DNA of 64,000 nt from Bacteroidales bacterium (GTDB lineage: Bacteria > Bacteroidota > Bacteroidia > Bacteroidales > F082): assembly GCA_028277395.1 (NCBI GenBank), contig JANQGJ010000071.1, positions 62,001-126,000 of the forward strand. The letters run 5' to 3'. The notes under the pieces are model-generated. The model made no database searches, was not told the DNA's origin, and saw nothing but the letters and a program-made list of their open reading frames with translations. Below are positions 26,033-34,285 of the stretch, one piece after another. The translations under genes were made by a program, and so were the position numbers. Within the stretch, counting starts at the first letter, position 1. Each line of letters begins with the position of its first letter.

Positions 26033-26836
26033 TCAGGTATATGAACTCAAAAGCCTGGTGGTTTCAATAACCAGTTTATCAATTTTAGAATCATCATAGG
26101 CATCCGCATGAGCTTGTCCAAAAGATCCTTTGTCATTGTCAAAATATTTTCCCGTAATTCCATCATACTTTTCCGATACTGCAAGATCATATAGTATTGA
26201 TGACCCTTTGTCGGCTGATGACCAATAAGTTCCGTAAGCTTCTTTCACCATCTTAGTATTAAGCAGTGAACCTGGATTTACTGCCAGTACAGAAAGATCC
26301 CTGTGTTTTTTGGCTAACCGGAAACTCCACATTGTTAAAGCGAGTTTACTTTGTGCATAGCTCTCACCCTCAGATTCAATCTTCTTTCCTGTGAATACCT
26401 CGTAGTTAATTGATGACTGTGCTGCTGAACTTACGTTTATTATTCGTGGAGAATCTGCTTTTTTGAGTAGTGGTATTAGCTCATTGGTTAACAAAAACGG
26501 AGATAAATAGTTTACAACATACCGTATATCCAGGCCATTATTGTTAAGAGATTCCCAACTTTTGAATATTCCGGCATTATTTATCACAACATCAATTACC
26601 GGAACCTCATCTTTTAACTTGTGAGCCATTTCTGTGACTGATCGCAAATCCGAAAAGTCAGCTACAATTCCCATAATACTTCCTTCTTTTGCTGTTTTTC
26701 TCAGTTCTTCTGTTGTATCAGATAATTTTTGCGGATCTCTGCCATGAAGTATAACCGAATGTCCGTCTTTCGCAAGTTCGATTGCTGCAGACTTTCCAAT
26801 TCCATCTGTACTTCCCGTTATCAGTATATTTTTCAT
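26033..26836 (-). CDS. Classical short-chain dehydrogenase/reductase
   Basis: 267 residues. The cofactor motif TGSTDGIG is at residues 7-14. VINNAGIF matches the NNAG motif, the serine is in INVSSAAQSS, and YAQSK is the catalytic YxxxK. An arginine after the first strand (HGRDPQKL) suggests NADP(H). The general pattern resembles retinol-dehydrogenase/WWOX-like SDRs. The substrate cannot be told. It has its own promoter at 26941-26948 and no operon partner. Confidence 0.9.
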   Translation of the reverse strand: MKNILITGSTDGIGKSAAIELAKDGHSVILHGRDPQKLSDTTEELRKTAKEGSIMGIVADFSDLRSVTEMAHKLKDEVPVIDVVINNAGIFKSWESLNNNGLDIRYVVNYLSPFLLTNELIPLLKKADSPRIINVSSAAQSSINYEVFTGKKIESEGESYAQSKLALTMWSFRLAKKHRDLSVLAVNPGSLLNTKMVKEAYGTYWSSADKGSSILYDLAVSEKYDGITGKYFDNDKGSFGQAHADAYDDSKIDKLVIETTRLLSSYT

Positions 26837-27254
26837 GTAATTGTACTTTTTTATTTGTTGTTATATTAATGATATAATTACTCCATCAGGAAGTCCTGAT
26901 CCTGGTGTTTTGTATTAAAATCGTTTTCTGTCCGATAATTCAAAGATACAACTGTTGTTGCAGTAAAACCTTTTAGTGTAAGCCGGATTTTTAGTTAATC
27001 CACTTCAGGCAGATTCCTTCCATCAGTAATTTATCAATTCAACGCCTATCAAAAAATTACCGATGTTTATAATCCTGTTTTTCCATTTAATTCCTGAGGT
27101 CTTCATAGTCGTAATGATGCATAATTGTAAATACTTGATTATGTACATTTCACACTACACATTATTTATTGATTAATTTGAGTAATAGTTGACAAAGAAT
27201 ATAGTATGTCGTGGTAAAATATTGTAACTTAACCTGTAATAAACTAGCAATATT
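26837..27254. other. Gene-free stretch holding the SDR promoter
   Basis: Apart from the -7 element at 26941-26948 I see no gene, repeat or terminator here. Confidence 0.5.
26941..26948 (-). promoter_or_regulatory. -7 element (TATCTTTG) for the SDR gene
   Basis: Exact TAnnTTTG on the minus strand, giving a leader of roughly 100 bases before ATG 26836. No clear -33 TTG. Confidence 0.45.
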
Positions 27255-27806
27255 CTATTCCCGGTTAATCAATTCCTTTCGGTATAATATTTTCCTGTTA
27301 GGAATATCGTAAATTTCAATAACCGGAGTGTTATTTTCAAATCCATTGTCTTCTGTATACCTGTTTAATGCAGGGTACACTTTCATTATGCTAAAAAGAA
27401 CTGACATCCTGCCTTTATAAGGAAATTCGGTAGTTATATACTTTTGAACCGGAAGTTTCATGATTTTGAACTCCCCTGATATATCTTTAAGTTTTGCAGT
27501 ATCTTTTTCCTCAACAATACTTCCTGCCATTGACCTTAGATCTTCTTTTGCAACTTCTTTTGGATTATCGAAGTATTTTCCAAATCCTTTGAACGTTTCA
27601 ATATTATCATTATCCAGCAGTGAATGATAGACTTTGTCCATAACTATACCGCTTTGACGATAATCGCCAATAATATCTTCATATACGACAGTTTCACCTC
27701 CCTGGGTAGTGATTTGAATGTTGATAGTTTTAAATCCACCAAAATAGATATAGGTAATTGTAACTACCAGTATCAATATTACAATTATAATTAGTGCAAT
27801 TTTCAT
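27255..27806 (-). CDS. Membrane-anchored GyrI-like protein paired with an AraC regulator
   Basis: 183 residues. One N-terminal membrane segment (about 3-22, MKIALIIIVILILVVTITYI) is followed by a soluble domain that probably has the SOUL/GyrI-like effector-binding fold: the opening strand INIQITTQGGETVVYEDIIG, IVMDKVYHSLLD, and the closing strands TPVIEIYDIPNRKILYRKEL. It starts five bases after the stop of the AraC-GyrI gene, so the two are one operon. It may present or bind the same ligand on the other side of the membrane, but this is inference. Confidence 0.65.
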   Translation of the reverse strand: MKIALIIIVILILVVTITYIYFGGFKTINIQITTQGGETVVYEDIIGDYRQSGIVMDKVYHSLLDNDNIETFKGFGKYFDNPKEVAKEDLRSMAGSIVEEKDTAKLKDISGEFKIMKLPVQKYITTEFPYKGRMSVLFSIMKVYPALNRYTEDNGFENNTPVIEIYDIPNRKILYRKELINRE

Positions 27807-27811
27807 AATAT

Positions 27812-28672
27812 TCAGTTTTTTATTGGTTTAATTGGCAAACACAGCTTTGCCTTAAATATTCCTTTGTCATACTCTTCAGAATGCAAATATAATTCGAAAT
27901 GAGGCTTATTATCAGGGACATAATTACCGGATACTAACCATTCTTTAAATATTATATCCCAGGCATTGTAAAAATCTTCCTTTTTACCTGTAAAGAGGAA
28001 TGTTGCATATTTACCTCCCTTGATAACTTTTGTGTTGAAGGGAAAATCATCAGGAAGTTTTGCTTTATCTATGGATATGCAGGCATCATAACGACATTTA
28101 TCCGGATGTGTATAATCAGGATCATCATAACCAACTCCAATACTATGGTTTATTGATTTTAACAGACCATTGTCAAGTGAATAATGATACAGTTTTTCAA
28201 ATGATTTTGAAATGGTATCTGTATTGTAACCTGTTGAAATCCTGGTATAACCTACAAAGTGATCTTTTATTTCTTCAATTCCATTGAAAACCAGGTTTAT
28301 ATCATTTGTAATTTTAGTTTTCCTGTTTACAGGCCTGTTTTCAAATTGTCTGAATTCGGAAGGTGAGCACCCGTAATAATCACTAAAATCTCTTGAAAAA
28401 TTCGAATTTGAATGATACCCAAATCTATATGATATGTTTGATATGGTTTCATTTTTGTTAGTGATCAACAATTTTGCTGCTTTTTCCATCTTAGTTCTTT
28501 TAACATAGTTGTTGAGTGTATCATTGGCGACTATTTTAAAGATACGATGGAAATGATACTTTGAGAACATGGCAACTTCGGCGAGTTTCTCCAAAGTGAT
28601 CTTATCTTCAGGATTATCCTCGATATAATCAATTGCTTTATTGATTCTCCGTATGTAATATGAATTTATCAA
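27812..28672 (-). CDS. AraC-family regulator with GyrI-like effector domain
   Basis: 286 residues. The N-terminal 105 residues are a double helix-turn-helix (INKAIDYIEDNPEDKITLEK, MFSKYHFHRIFKIVANDTLN, and the second HTH around YRFGYHSNSNFSRDFSDYYG). From about 120 to the end is a GyrI/Rob-type ligand domain (ending HFELYLHSEEYDKGIFKAKL). This is the Rob/SoxS-like layout with the DNA-binding part first. It leads the operon with the 27255 gene. Confidence 0.92.
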   Translation of the reverse strand: MINSYYIRRINKAIDYIEDNPEDKITLEKLAEVAMFSKYHFHRIFKIVANDTLNNYVKRTKMEKAAKLLITNKNETISNISYRFGYHSNSNFSRDFSDYYGCSPSEFRQFENRPVNRKTKITNDINLVFNGIEEIKDHFVGYTRISTGYNTDTISKSFEKLYHYSLDNGLLKSINHSIGVGYDDPDYTHPDKCRYDACISIDKAKLPDDFPFNTKVIKGGKYATFLFTGKKEDFYNAWDIIFKEWLVSGNYVPDNKPHFELYLHSEEYDKGIFKAKLCLPIKPIKN

Positions 28673-28688
28673 ATTACCATCTTTTTTA

Positions 28689-28696
28689 CAAAAATA
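28689..28696 (-). promoter_or_regulatory. -7 element (TATTTTTG) for the AraC-GyrI operon
   Basis: Exact TAnnTTTG on the minus strand, 17 bases before ATG 28672. The leader would be short. Confidence 0.5.
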
Positions 28697-28854
28697 TCCA
28701 TTGACAGATCAGTGAAGTTTCCAAATATTGCTATTTATTAATTTGATCTCGAGTTAGCTGTTATAATTACCGGTTTTTTGTATGATGATAAAAACTTATG
28801 AGCTGTAAACAGGCATGTGCACATGGTAATAACTTTATTATCATATATCTGTAC

Positions 28855-29943
28855 CTAAATTTTTTGCTGAGCTTTTGGTGCCCTGTACCTTCTCCAGAAT
28901 CTGTATTTAGTTAGTGAGCTGTATACGATTAACCTTTCAAAAAGTCTGAACCTCAGTAAGTAGTGCATAATTCTGTAAAACAAAAACAATAAGCTTATAT
29001 ATATTACGGTATTCGTAATGCTCTCGATCATTTCAAATGCAATACCTGGTGTAAATGAGCCTGTAATGTCATGGAAATCAGTAATTTTATAGATCCATAT
29101 CAGGATAACATTGTAAATAATAAAGCTGACTCCAATTACGAACCCATGAGCTGTTTCAATGGCTCTTTCAGGGCAGTTATTCATGCACTGCATACAACTT
29201 TCGCATTTGTAAGACCAATAGCAGCGGTTATCTACAATTTTTATGGCTTTAACAGGACATTTTTCCACACAGATATTACAGTGTGAACAGTCATGTGATG
29301 CTATGAACGATTTTGCAAATACAAACCTTCCTATCAGGTAGTATCCTATGGCTACCGGAGCAATAATAATATCCTGAAGGATATCAATAAATGCCCTGTA
29401 AACCCTTTTTCCAGCTATTATTTTATTTGCAAAATTTATTGTATCAGATTTTCTTCTTTCAAAAATTGACTCCACAACAGGTCTTTTAATTCCCGGATGG
29501 ATCGATATCCAGTTTGAAGGCAGATCAATTGAACGCATTCCAATTACTCTATAACCTTTGATTAAGAGAATAAAGGCAGATAAAAGAAGTGCAATTCCGC
29601 TTATTCCGGGAACAAAATACTTTCCCATTTTCAAACCTGCCCGTGTGTTGATCAGGAATACTTTATTGTTATTGGATCGTGGAAACCTTGTGATGAAATT
29701 CAAAACAATGGGAGGGAAGTTGAATCCATGTGTCGGGGAACATATTCCAACTACTGTGTTTTCTGGTACAGCTATATTTTTCCTGTTTTCAAGATCAGCA
29801 ATATTTATGATAGTTGTATTAATATTATTATTATCAGCAGTTTTCTTTATCCATAAGGCAACACTTTTAGCATTTCCCGTTCCTGAAAAATAATAAATAC
29901 TGAGGTCACTGATACTTTGTTTATTCATTATTCCTGATTTCAA
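28855..29943 (-). CDS. EFR1-type flavodoxin-ferredoxin fusion protein
   Basis: 362 residues. The N-terminal flavodoxin-like part opens IYYFSGTGNAKSVALWIKK (FMN phosphate loop), and GICSPTHGFNFPPIV forms the second loop. A membrane-associated stretch follows (GISGIALLLSAFILLIKGYR). Two complete 4Fe-4S motifs come next (CSHCNICVEKCP and CESCMQCMNNCP). The C-terminus has further hydrophobic segments (about 270-290 and 310-330). EFR1 proteins are thought to pass electrons between flavins and iron-sulphur partners; the partner is unknown. It lies 50 bases after the response regulator on the same strand. Confidence 0.88.
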   Translation of the reverse strand: MKSGIMNKQSISDLSIYYFSGTGNAKSVALWIKKTADNNNINTTIINIADLENRKNIAVPENTVVGICSPTHGFNFPPIVLNFITRFPRSNNNKVFLINTRAGLKMGKYFVPGISGIALLLSAFILLIKGYRVIGMRSIDLPSNWISIHPGIKRPVVESIFERRKSDTINFANKIIAGKRVYRAFIDILQDIIIAPVAIGYYLIGRFVFAKSFIASHDCSHCNICVEKCPVKAIKIVDNRCYWSYKCESCMQCMNNCPERAIETAHGFVIGVSFIIYNVILIWIYKITDFHDITGSFTPGIAFEMIESITNTVIYISLLFLFYRIMHYLLRFRLFERLIVYSSLTKYRFWRRYRAPKAQQKI

Positions 29944-29993
29944 TTACATAAATAAATATAACCATTAGCCGATCAGTAATTATGTCTTTCTAC

Positions 29994-31157
29994 TTACAAC
30001 ATCAGGGGTTTAACATATAGTTTTACATCATCCACATTTATCTCGTTATTACATAGAATGATCATTCTCTCCACAACATTATGCAGTTCACGCACATTTC
30101 CCGACCAGTTGAACTTCCGGAGTTCTTTCAGCGCCTCATCTGTTATTGAAATAGCCGATCTGCCCTGGGCAGCTGAAATATCATCAATAAATCTCTTAAC
30201 AAGTACCGGAATATCGTCTTTTCTGTCTCTTAGCGGTAATACTTCTATAATTATTACACTTAGTCTGTGGTAAAGATCTTCTCTGAATTTTCCTTTTTCA
30301 ATCTCTTCCTTCAGGTTTTTATTGGTTGCTGCAATTATTCTGACATCTACAGCAATATCCTTTTCTCCTCCAACCCTGACAATTTTATTTTCCTGCAAAG
30401 CCCTGAGAACTTTTGCCTGGGCATTTAAACTCATATCACCAATTTCATCTAAGAACAGGGTTCCGCCATGTGCAAGTTCAAAATCACCTTTCCGCTGTTT
30501 TACAGCAGATGTAAAAGAACCTTTTTCATGCCCGAAAAGCTGGCTTTCAATCAATTCTGTTGGAATTGCAGCACAGTTCACCTCAATAAAGGGTGATTTA
30601 ACCCTGGTACTTTGTTCATGTATCTGTCTCGCAACAAGCTCCTTACCTGAACCATTTTCACCGGTTATCAATACCCTTGCAGTCGTTGGAGCTACTTTGC
30701 TAATCATTTCTTTTAAAGAATTGATGTATTCAGATTCGCCAACAATTTCATATTTATGGTTATTTTCCTTTTTTAACTGAATGGTTTGAGTAACGAGTTC
30801 TTTTTTGTCAACAGCATTTCTAACAGCAATCAGTAAGCGATTCAGATCCGGTGGTTTTACAATAAAATCATATGCACCTTTTTTAATGGCCTCAACAGCT
30901 GTATCAATTGTACCATGTCCTGAGATCATTATAACAGGTACTTCGCTGAATGCCATCAGCTTATCAAGAACTTCCATGCCATCCATCTCAGGCATTTTAA
31001 TATCCAGCAGTATAACATCGTAGCTGTTGTCTTTGACCAGTTCTAAGGCATCTGCGCCATTTGAAGCAATATCAACTTTATGCTTTTCAAATTCAAGTAT
31101 TTCTTTTAAAGTACGTCTGATGCTGCTTTCATCGTCAACAACCAGTATCTTAGCCAT
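29994..31157 (-). CDS. NtrC-type sigma-54 activator (response regulator) without a DNA-binding domain
   Basis: 387 residues. The receiver domain covers 1-120 with phospho-acceptor Asp52 in VILLDIKMPEMDG. The AAA+ domain follows: Walker A GENGSGKE (166-173) and Walker B LFLDEIG. The sigma-54 contact loop reads GSFTSA (213-218) in place of GAFTGA. The sensor II-like WSGNVRELHNVVERM is near the end. The protein stops 20 residues later (VKLYVKPLML), so the Fis-type HTH found in most NtrC proteins is missing. It probably activates from solution, as HTH-less relatives do. The cognate kinase is not in the window. Confidence 0.9.
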   Translation of the reverse strand: MAKILVVDDESSIRRTLKEILEFEKHKVDIASNGADALELVKDNSYDVILLDIKMPEMDGMEVLDKLMAFSEVPVIMISGHGTIDTAVEAIKKGAYDFIVKPPDLNRLLIAVRNAVDKKELVTQTIQLKKENNHKYEIVGESEYINSLKEMISKVAPTTARVLITGENGSGKELVARQIHEQSTRVKSPFIEVNCAAIPTELIESQLFGHEKGSFTSAVKQRKGDFELAHGGTLFLDEIGDMSLNAQAKVLRALQENKIVRVGGEKDIAVDVRIIAATNKNLKEEIEKGKFREDLYHRLSVIIIEVLPLRDRKDDIPVLVKRFIDDISAAQGRSAISITDEALKELRKFNWSGNVRELHNVVERMIILCNNEINVDDVKLYVKPLML

Positions 31158-31183
31158 ATGATTCTTTATTTAAAGGTTTATTA

Positions 31184-31191
31184 CAAATGTA
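31184..31191 (-). promoter_or_regulatory. -7 element (TACATTTG) for the response regulator
   Basis: Exact TAnnTTTG on the minus strand, 27 bases before ATG 31157. Confidence 0.5.
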
Positions 31192-31265
31192 TAATTTCTA
31201 TGCTGTTTGGGAATGAAAATTGTATATAATTATAATAACTAGTTTTTAACATCCGTCGAATTAAT

Positions 31266-31273
31266 TAAGTTTG
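31266..31273 (+). promoter_or_regulatory. -7 element (TAAGTTTG) for the FG-GAP protein
   Basis: Exact TAnnTTTG, 34 bases before ATG 31307. It overlaps the alternative TTG start at 31271, which rules that start out. Confidence 0.55.
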
Positions 31274-31306
31274 CAACTATTGCTTAAAACTTACAGTACT
31301 TTCAAA

Positions 31307-33556
31307 ATGAGTAGTTCAAGATATATAATTTCCATAATTTATTTTTGTTTTCTGCTTTCTGTTAACTTCTATGGTCAGAAAGTATATAAAACGAATGATG
31401 AAAACAACACAATAAACGAGCCATATTTGTATGCCTGGGCCGGAGGTATTGATGCTGCACAGTTTTGCGAAATTGACCTGAATCTGGATGGTATTGATGA
31501 TTTACTTGTATTCGATAAGCGTGGAAACCGTAGTATGTGTTTTATAAATAAAGGCACAGCAGACGAAATTGATTATGTTTTTTCGAATGAATATGATAAA
31601 CTTATTCCAGAGCTTTCTGACTGGGTGATCTCCAGGGATTATGATTTCGATGGGAAAAACGATATTTTCACTTATTCTCCGGGATATGCCGGGATTAAAG
31701 TGTATAGAAATATTTCTGTGCATACCCTGAAGTTTGAGTTGGTTGTTTATCCGTATCTTGAAACTAAATTTCCGGGAGGTAAAGTGAATTTATATGTTAC
31801 TTACGCTGATTATCCGGGGATTGCAGATGTTGATAATGATGGTGATCTTGATATTATAACTTTTGGAGTGCTGCAGTCGTTTGTTGACATGCACAAAAAC
31901 ATGTCGATGGAAAAATATGGAACACCAGACTCTCTTGATTTTGAGCATTATACTTATTGCTGGGGACGTTTCGCAGAAAGTGAAGAATCCAACGTGCTTT
32001 ATTTTGATACATGTTTTGGGGAAACAATTGAACAGACCGTTAATTATCAAAGAAATGACAGACATACCGGATCTACGTTTTTATTACAGGATCTGGATGA
32101 TAACGGGCTTACTGATATATTACTTGGTGATGTTGATTATCCCGGCCTGTTTGCATTGTACAATAACGGAACTATCGAAGAAGCGTTGGTCACTGATTAT
32201 GATACATTGTTCCCGGGGCAACCAAATACAGTAAACCTGTTTTCGATGCCGTGCGCTACATTTATTGATGTTGATAATGATGATGTTAACGAATTACTTG
32301 TTTCGGTATTTGATCCCGGAATTACAACTTCAGAGAATAAAACAAGTAGCTGGCTATATGAAAACAACGGAACAAATACAAGTCCCGAACTTATACTTGA
32401 GAATAAATCTTTTCTGCAGGATAACATGATTGATGTGGGGTCGGGTGCTTATCCGGTTGTTTACGATTGGAATAAAGATGGATTACCGGATTTGTTTGTG
32501 GGAAATTATGGTTACTACTATTATTCCTATTATGACGGTTATATATTAAAATCAGTTTACTATTCTACCATAGCCTATTTTAAAAATGTTGGAACAGTAA
32601 ATAATCCTGTGTTTCAGTTATGGGATCATGATTTTGCCGGATTAAGTGGAAAAATGAAACTTGGCCTGTTTCCGGCTTTTGAAGATATCAATGGTGACGG
32701 GTTAACAGATATACTGCTTGGTAATTCGCAGGGTAACCTCATATATGTTGAAAATTCGCAGTCGGGAGATTTAACTGTTACTGATGAGAATTATGCAGGT
32801 ATAGATGTAGGAATGTACAGCACACCACAGATATTCGACCTGGATAAAGATGGTAAAAATGATCTGATAATAGGGGAGAAGGCAGGGAATATAAATTATT
32901 ACAGGAATGTTGGAACAGCCGGCAATCCTGATTATCATCTGGTTACCGATTATCTTGGAAAGATCTATGTTACTGATAGTACATTGTCGTATGATGGATA
33001 TAGTACACCATGTTTTTACAGGCTTGAAAATGGAGAAACAGTCCTAGTAACCGGATCAGAGCAGGGTACCGTTTACTACTACACTGATATTGATGGTAAC
33101 CTTGATGGCAGTTTCACCGAATCTGATGAGTTAAACCTGCTACTTGATACAATTGATATCAACTTTGACCGTGGATTACGCACCGGTGCTGTTTTAACCA
33201 ATTTGATCGCAAATGATAAAGTAGAAATGATCGTCGGTAACTATTCTGGCGGATTGGAGTACTTCAATGGTTTTATTGATGTAAATTCAGGTATCACAGC
33301 TGAGAATTCCTCAAAACAGCCTAAAATCTATCCAAATCCTTCGGGAGACATGATGTACATACGACTGCAATATGTTACAGGAGCTGTGGAAATAAGGATT
33401 ACTGACCTTACAGGAAAAGAACATCTCAAAAGATATTATACAGATCAAGGAAACCTTATATCTGTTGATTTGACACATATTGAAAACGGGGTTTATATAG
33501 TTTCAGTGCGAACTGATGATCTGATATTTGCAGGTAAGCTGGTGGTTTTGAGGTAG
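31307..33556 (+). CDS. T9SS-sorted FG-GAP/VCBS-repeat protein
   Basis: 749 residues from ATG 31307, which puts a normal signal peptide (MSSSRYIISIIYFCFLLSV) at the start. The body is a series of FG-GAP-type calcium-binding repeats of the form DxDxDGxxD, including DLNLDGIDD, DVDNDGDLD, DWNKDGLPD, DINGDGLTD and DLDKDGKND, interspersed with YRNVGTAGNP segments. This suggests a beta-propeller that depends on calcium. The last 75 residues are a T9SS sorting domain (KIYPNPSGDMMYIRL ... NGVYIVSVRT). Surface adhesin or binding role likely; no enzyme motif. Confidence 0.88.
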   Translation: MSSSRYIISIIYFCFLLSVNFYGQKVYKTNDENNTINEPYLYAWAGGIDAAQFCEIDLNLDGIDDLLVFDKRGNRSMCFINKGTADEIDYVFSNEYDKLIPELSDWVISRDYDFDGKNDIFTYSPGYAGIKVYRNISVHTLKFELVVYPYLETKFPGGKVNLYVTYADYPGIADVDNDGDLDIITFGVLQSFVDMHKNMSMEKYGTPDSLDFEHYTYCWGRFAESEESNVLYFDTCFGETIEQTVNYQRNDRHTGSTFLLQDLDDNGLTDILLGDVDYPGLFALYNNGTIEEALVTDYDTLFPGQPNTVNLFSMPCATFIDVDNDDVNELLVSVFDPGITTSENKTSSWLYENNGTNTSPELILENKSFLQDNMIDVGSGAYPVVYDWNKDGLPDLFVGNYGYYYYSYYDGYILKSVYYSTIAYFKNVGTVNNPVFQLWDHDFAGLSGKMKLGLFPAFEDINGDGLTDILLGNSQGNLIYVENSQSGDLTVTDENYAGIDVGMYSTPQIFDLDKDGKNDLIIGEKAGNINYYRNVGTAGNPDYHLVTDYLGKIYVTDSTLSYDGYSTPCFYRLENGETVLVTGSEQGTVYYYTDIDGNLDGSFTESDELNLLLDTIDINFDRGLRTGAVLTNLIANDKVEMIVGNYSGGLEYFNGFIDVNSGITAENSSKQPKIYPNPSGDMMYIRLQYVTGAVEIRITDLTGKEHLKRYYTDQGNLISVDLTHIENGVYIVSVRTDDLIFAGKLVVLR

Positions 33557-33739
33557 GGGTCGAATGTCTGTTACATTTTGAGTTCTTTAATTATGAAACA
33601 TTAGTTTCTATTGATCTATTGAATTTAAAATAGAATAAAATGAAACTTACCAGTCATAAGTAATTGCTTGATTATAAATCCTTCAGTTCAATAATCAGAT
33701 AGCAATTTTTATCTAAGAATTTCGTCTGATAATTCTTGA

Positions 33740-34273
33740 TTACTCTTTCCACTTATTAATGTACTCCCAGTTTACTTCACAATTTTTATTCACAATAAAG
33801 CCATCTTCAAAGAACTCCAGCCTTGTTTCCATTGATAAGAAATCAAAACCATGAGATTTATATTTCTTCTGAATCAGTTCTTTTTTGTAGATAAAAGTCA
33901 TGCCTTTCGAAAATCTCCATGAGTCATTTTCATATCTCCCATTATATTTAGTTACATAATCACTTTTACTATGAGATGGTGATAATACAATTAAAAATAA
34001 ACAAGCGAATTTTTTTGGTTTATCAAACAGGATTAAACTATCAACAATATATTCAAGAGTATCCGTACCATATTCATTCTTTATAATTTGATTTTCGTTT
34101 AAATAATTAATGAAATCATTGCGGACGTGAGTATATTCTGGTTGTTGTACCATTTTGTCTATAAAATTTTCAATACAAACTATTGCGTCTGCAATTTTAA
34201 TACGATTATTGCATGAAGTACAACAATTAAATACCAACAGAAGTATCAGCCCTATAGAAGTTATTATTTTCAT
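33740..34273 (-). CDS. Small lipoprotein, candidate immunity protein for the RHS-lipase
   Basis: 177 residues with a lipoprotein-type signal (hydrophobic core then NCCTSCNN), so it should be anchored in a membrane facing the periplasm. I recognise no family. The soluble part is polar with two short helices (VCIENFIDKMVQQPEYTHVR) and mixed strands. It starts 12 bases after the stop of the RHS gene and in the same direction, so it is the last gene of that operon. A small extracytoplasmic protein right behind a lipase-type toxin tip is what immunity genes look like in other lipase effector pairs; this is inference from position and export signal. Confidence 0.6.
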   Translation of the reverse strand: MKIITSIGLILLLVFNCCTSCNNRIKIADAIVCIENFIDKMVQQPEYTHVRNDFINYLNENQIIKNEYGTDTLEYIVDSLILFDKPKKFACLFLIVLSPSHSKSDYVTKYNGRYENDSWRFSKGMTFIYKKELIQKKYKSHGFDFLSMETRLEFFEDGFIVNKNCEVNWEYINKWKE

Positions 34274-34285
34274 GATTTATTTATT

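Noticed and set aside
33740..34273. Small lipoprotein as T9SS cargo
   Set aside because: It has a lipobox and no sorting domain.
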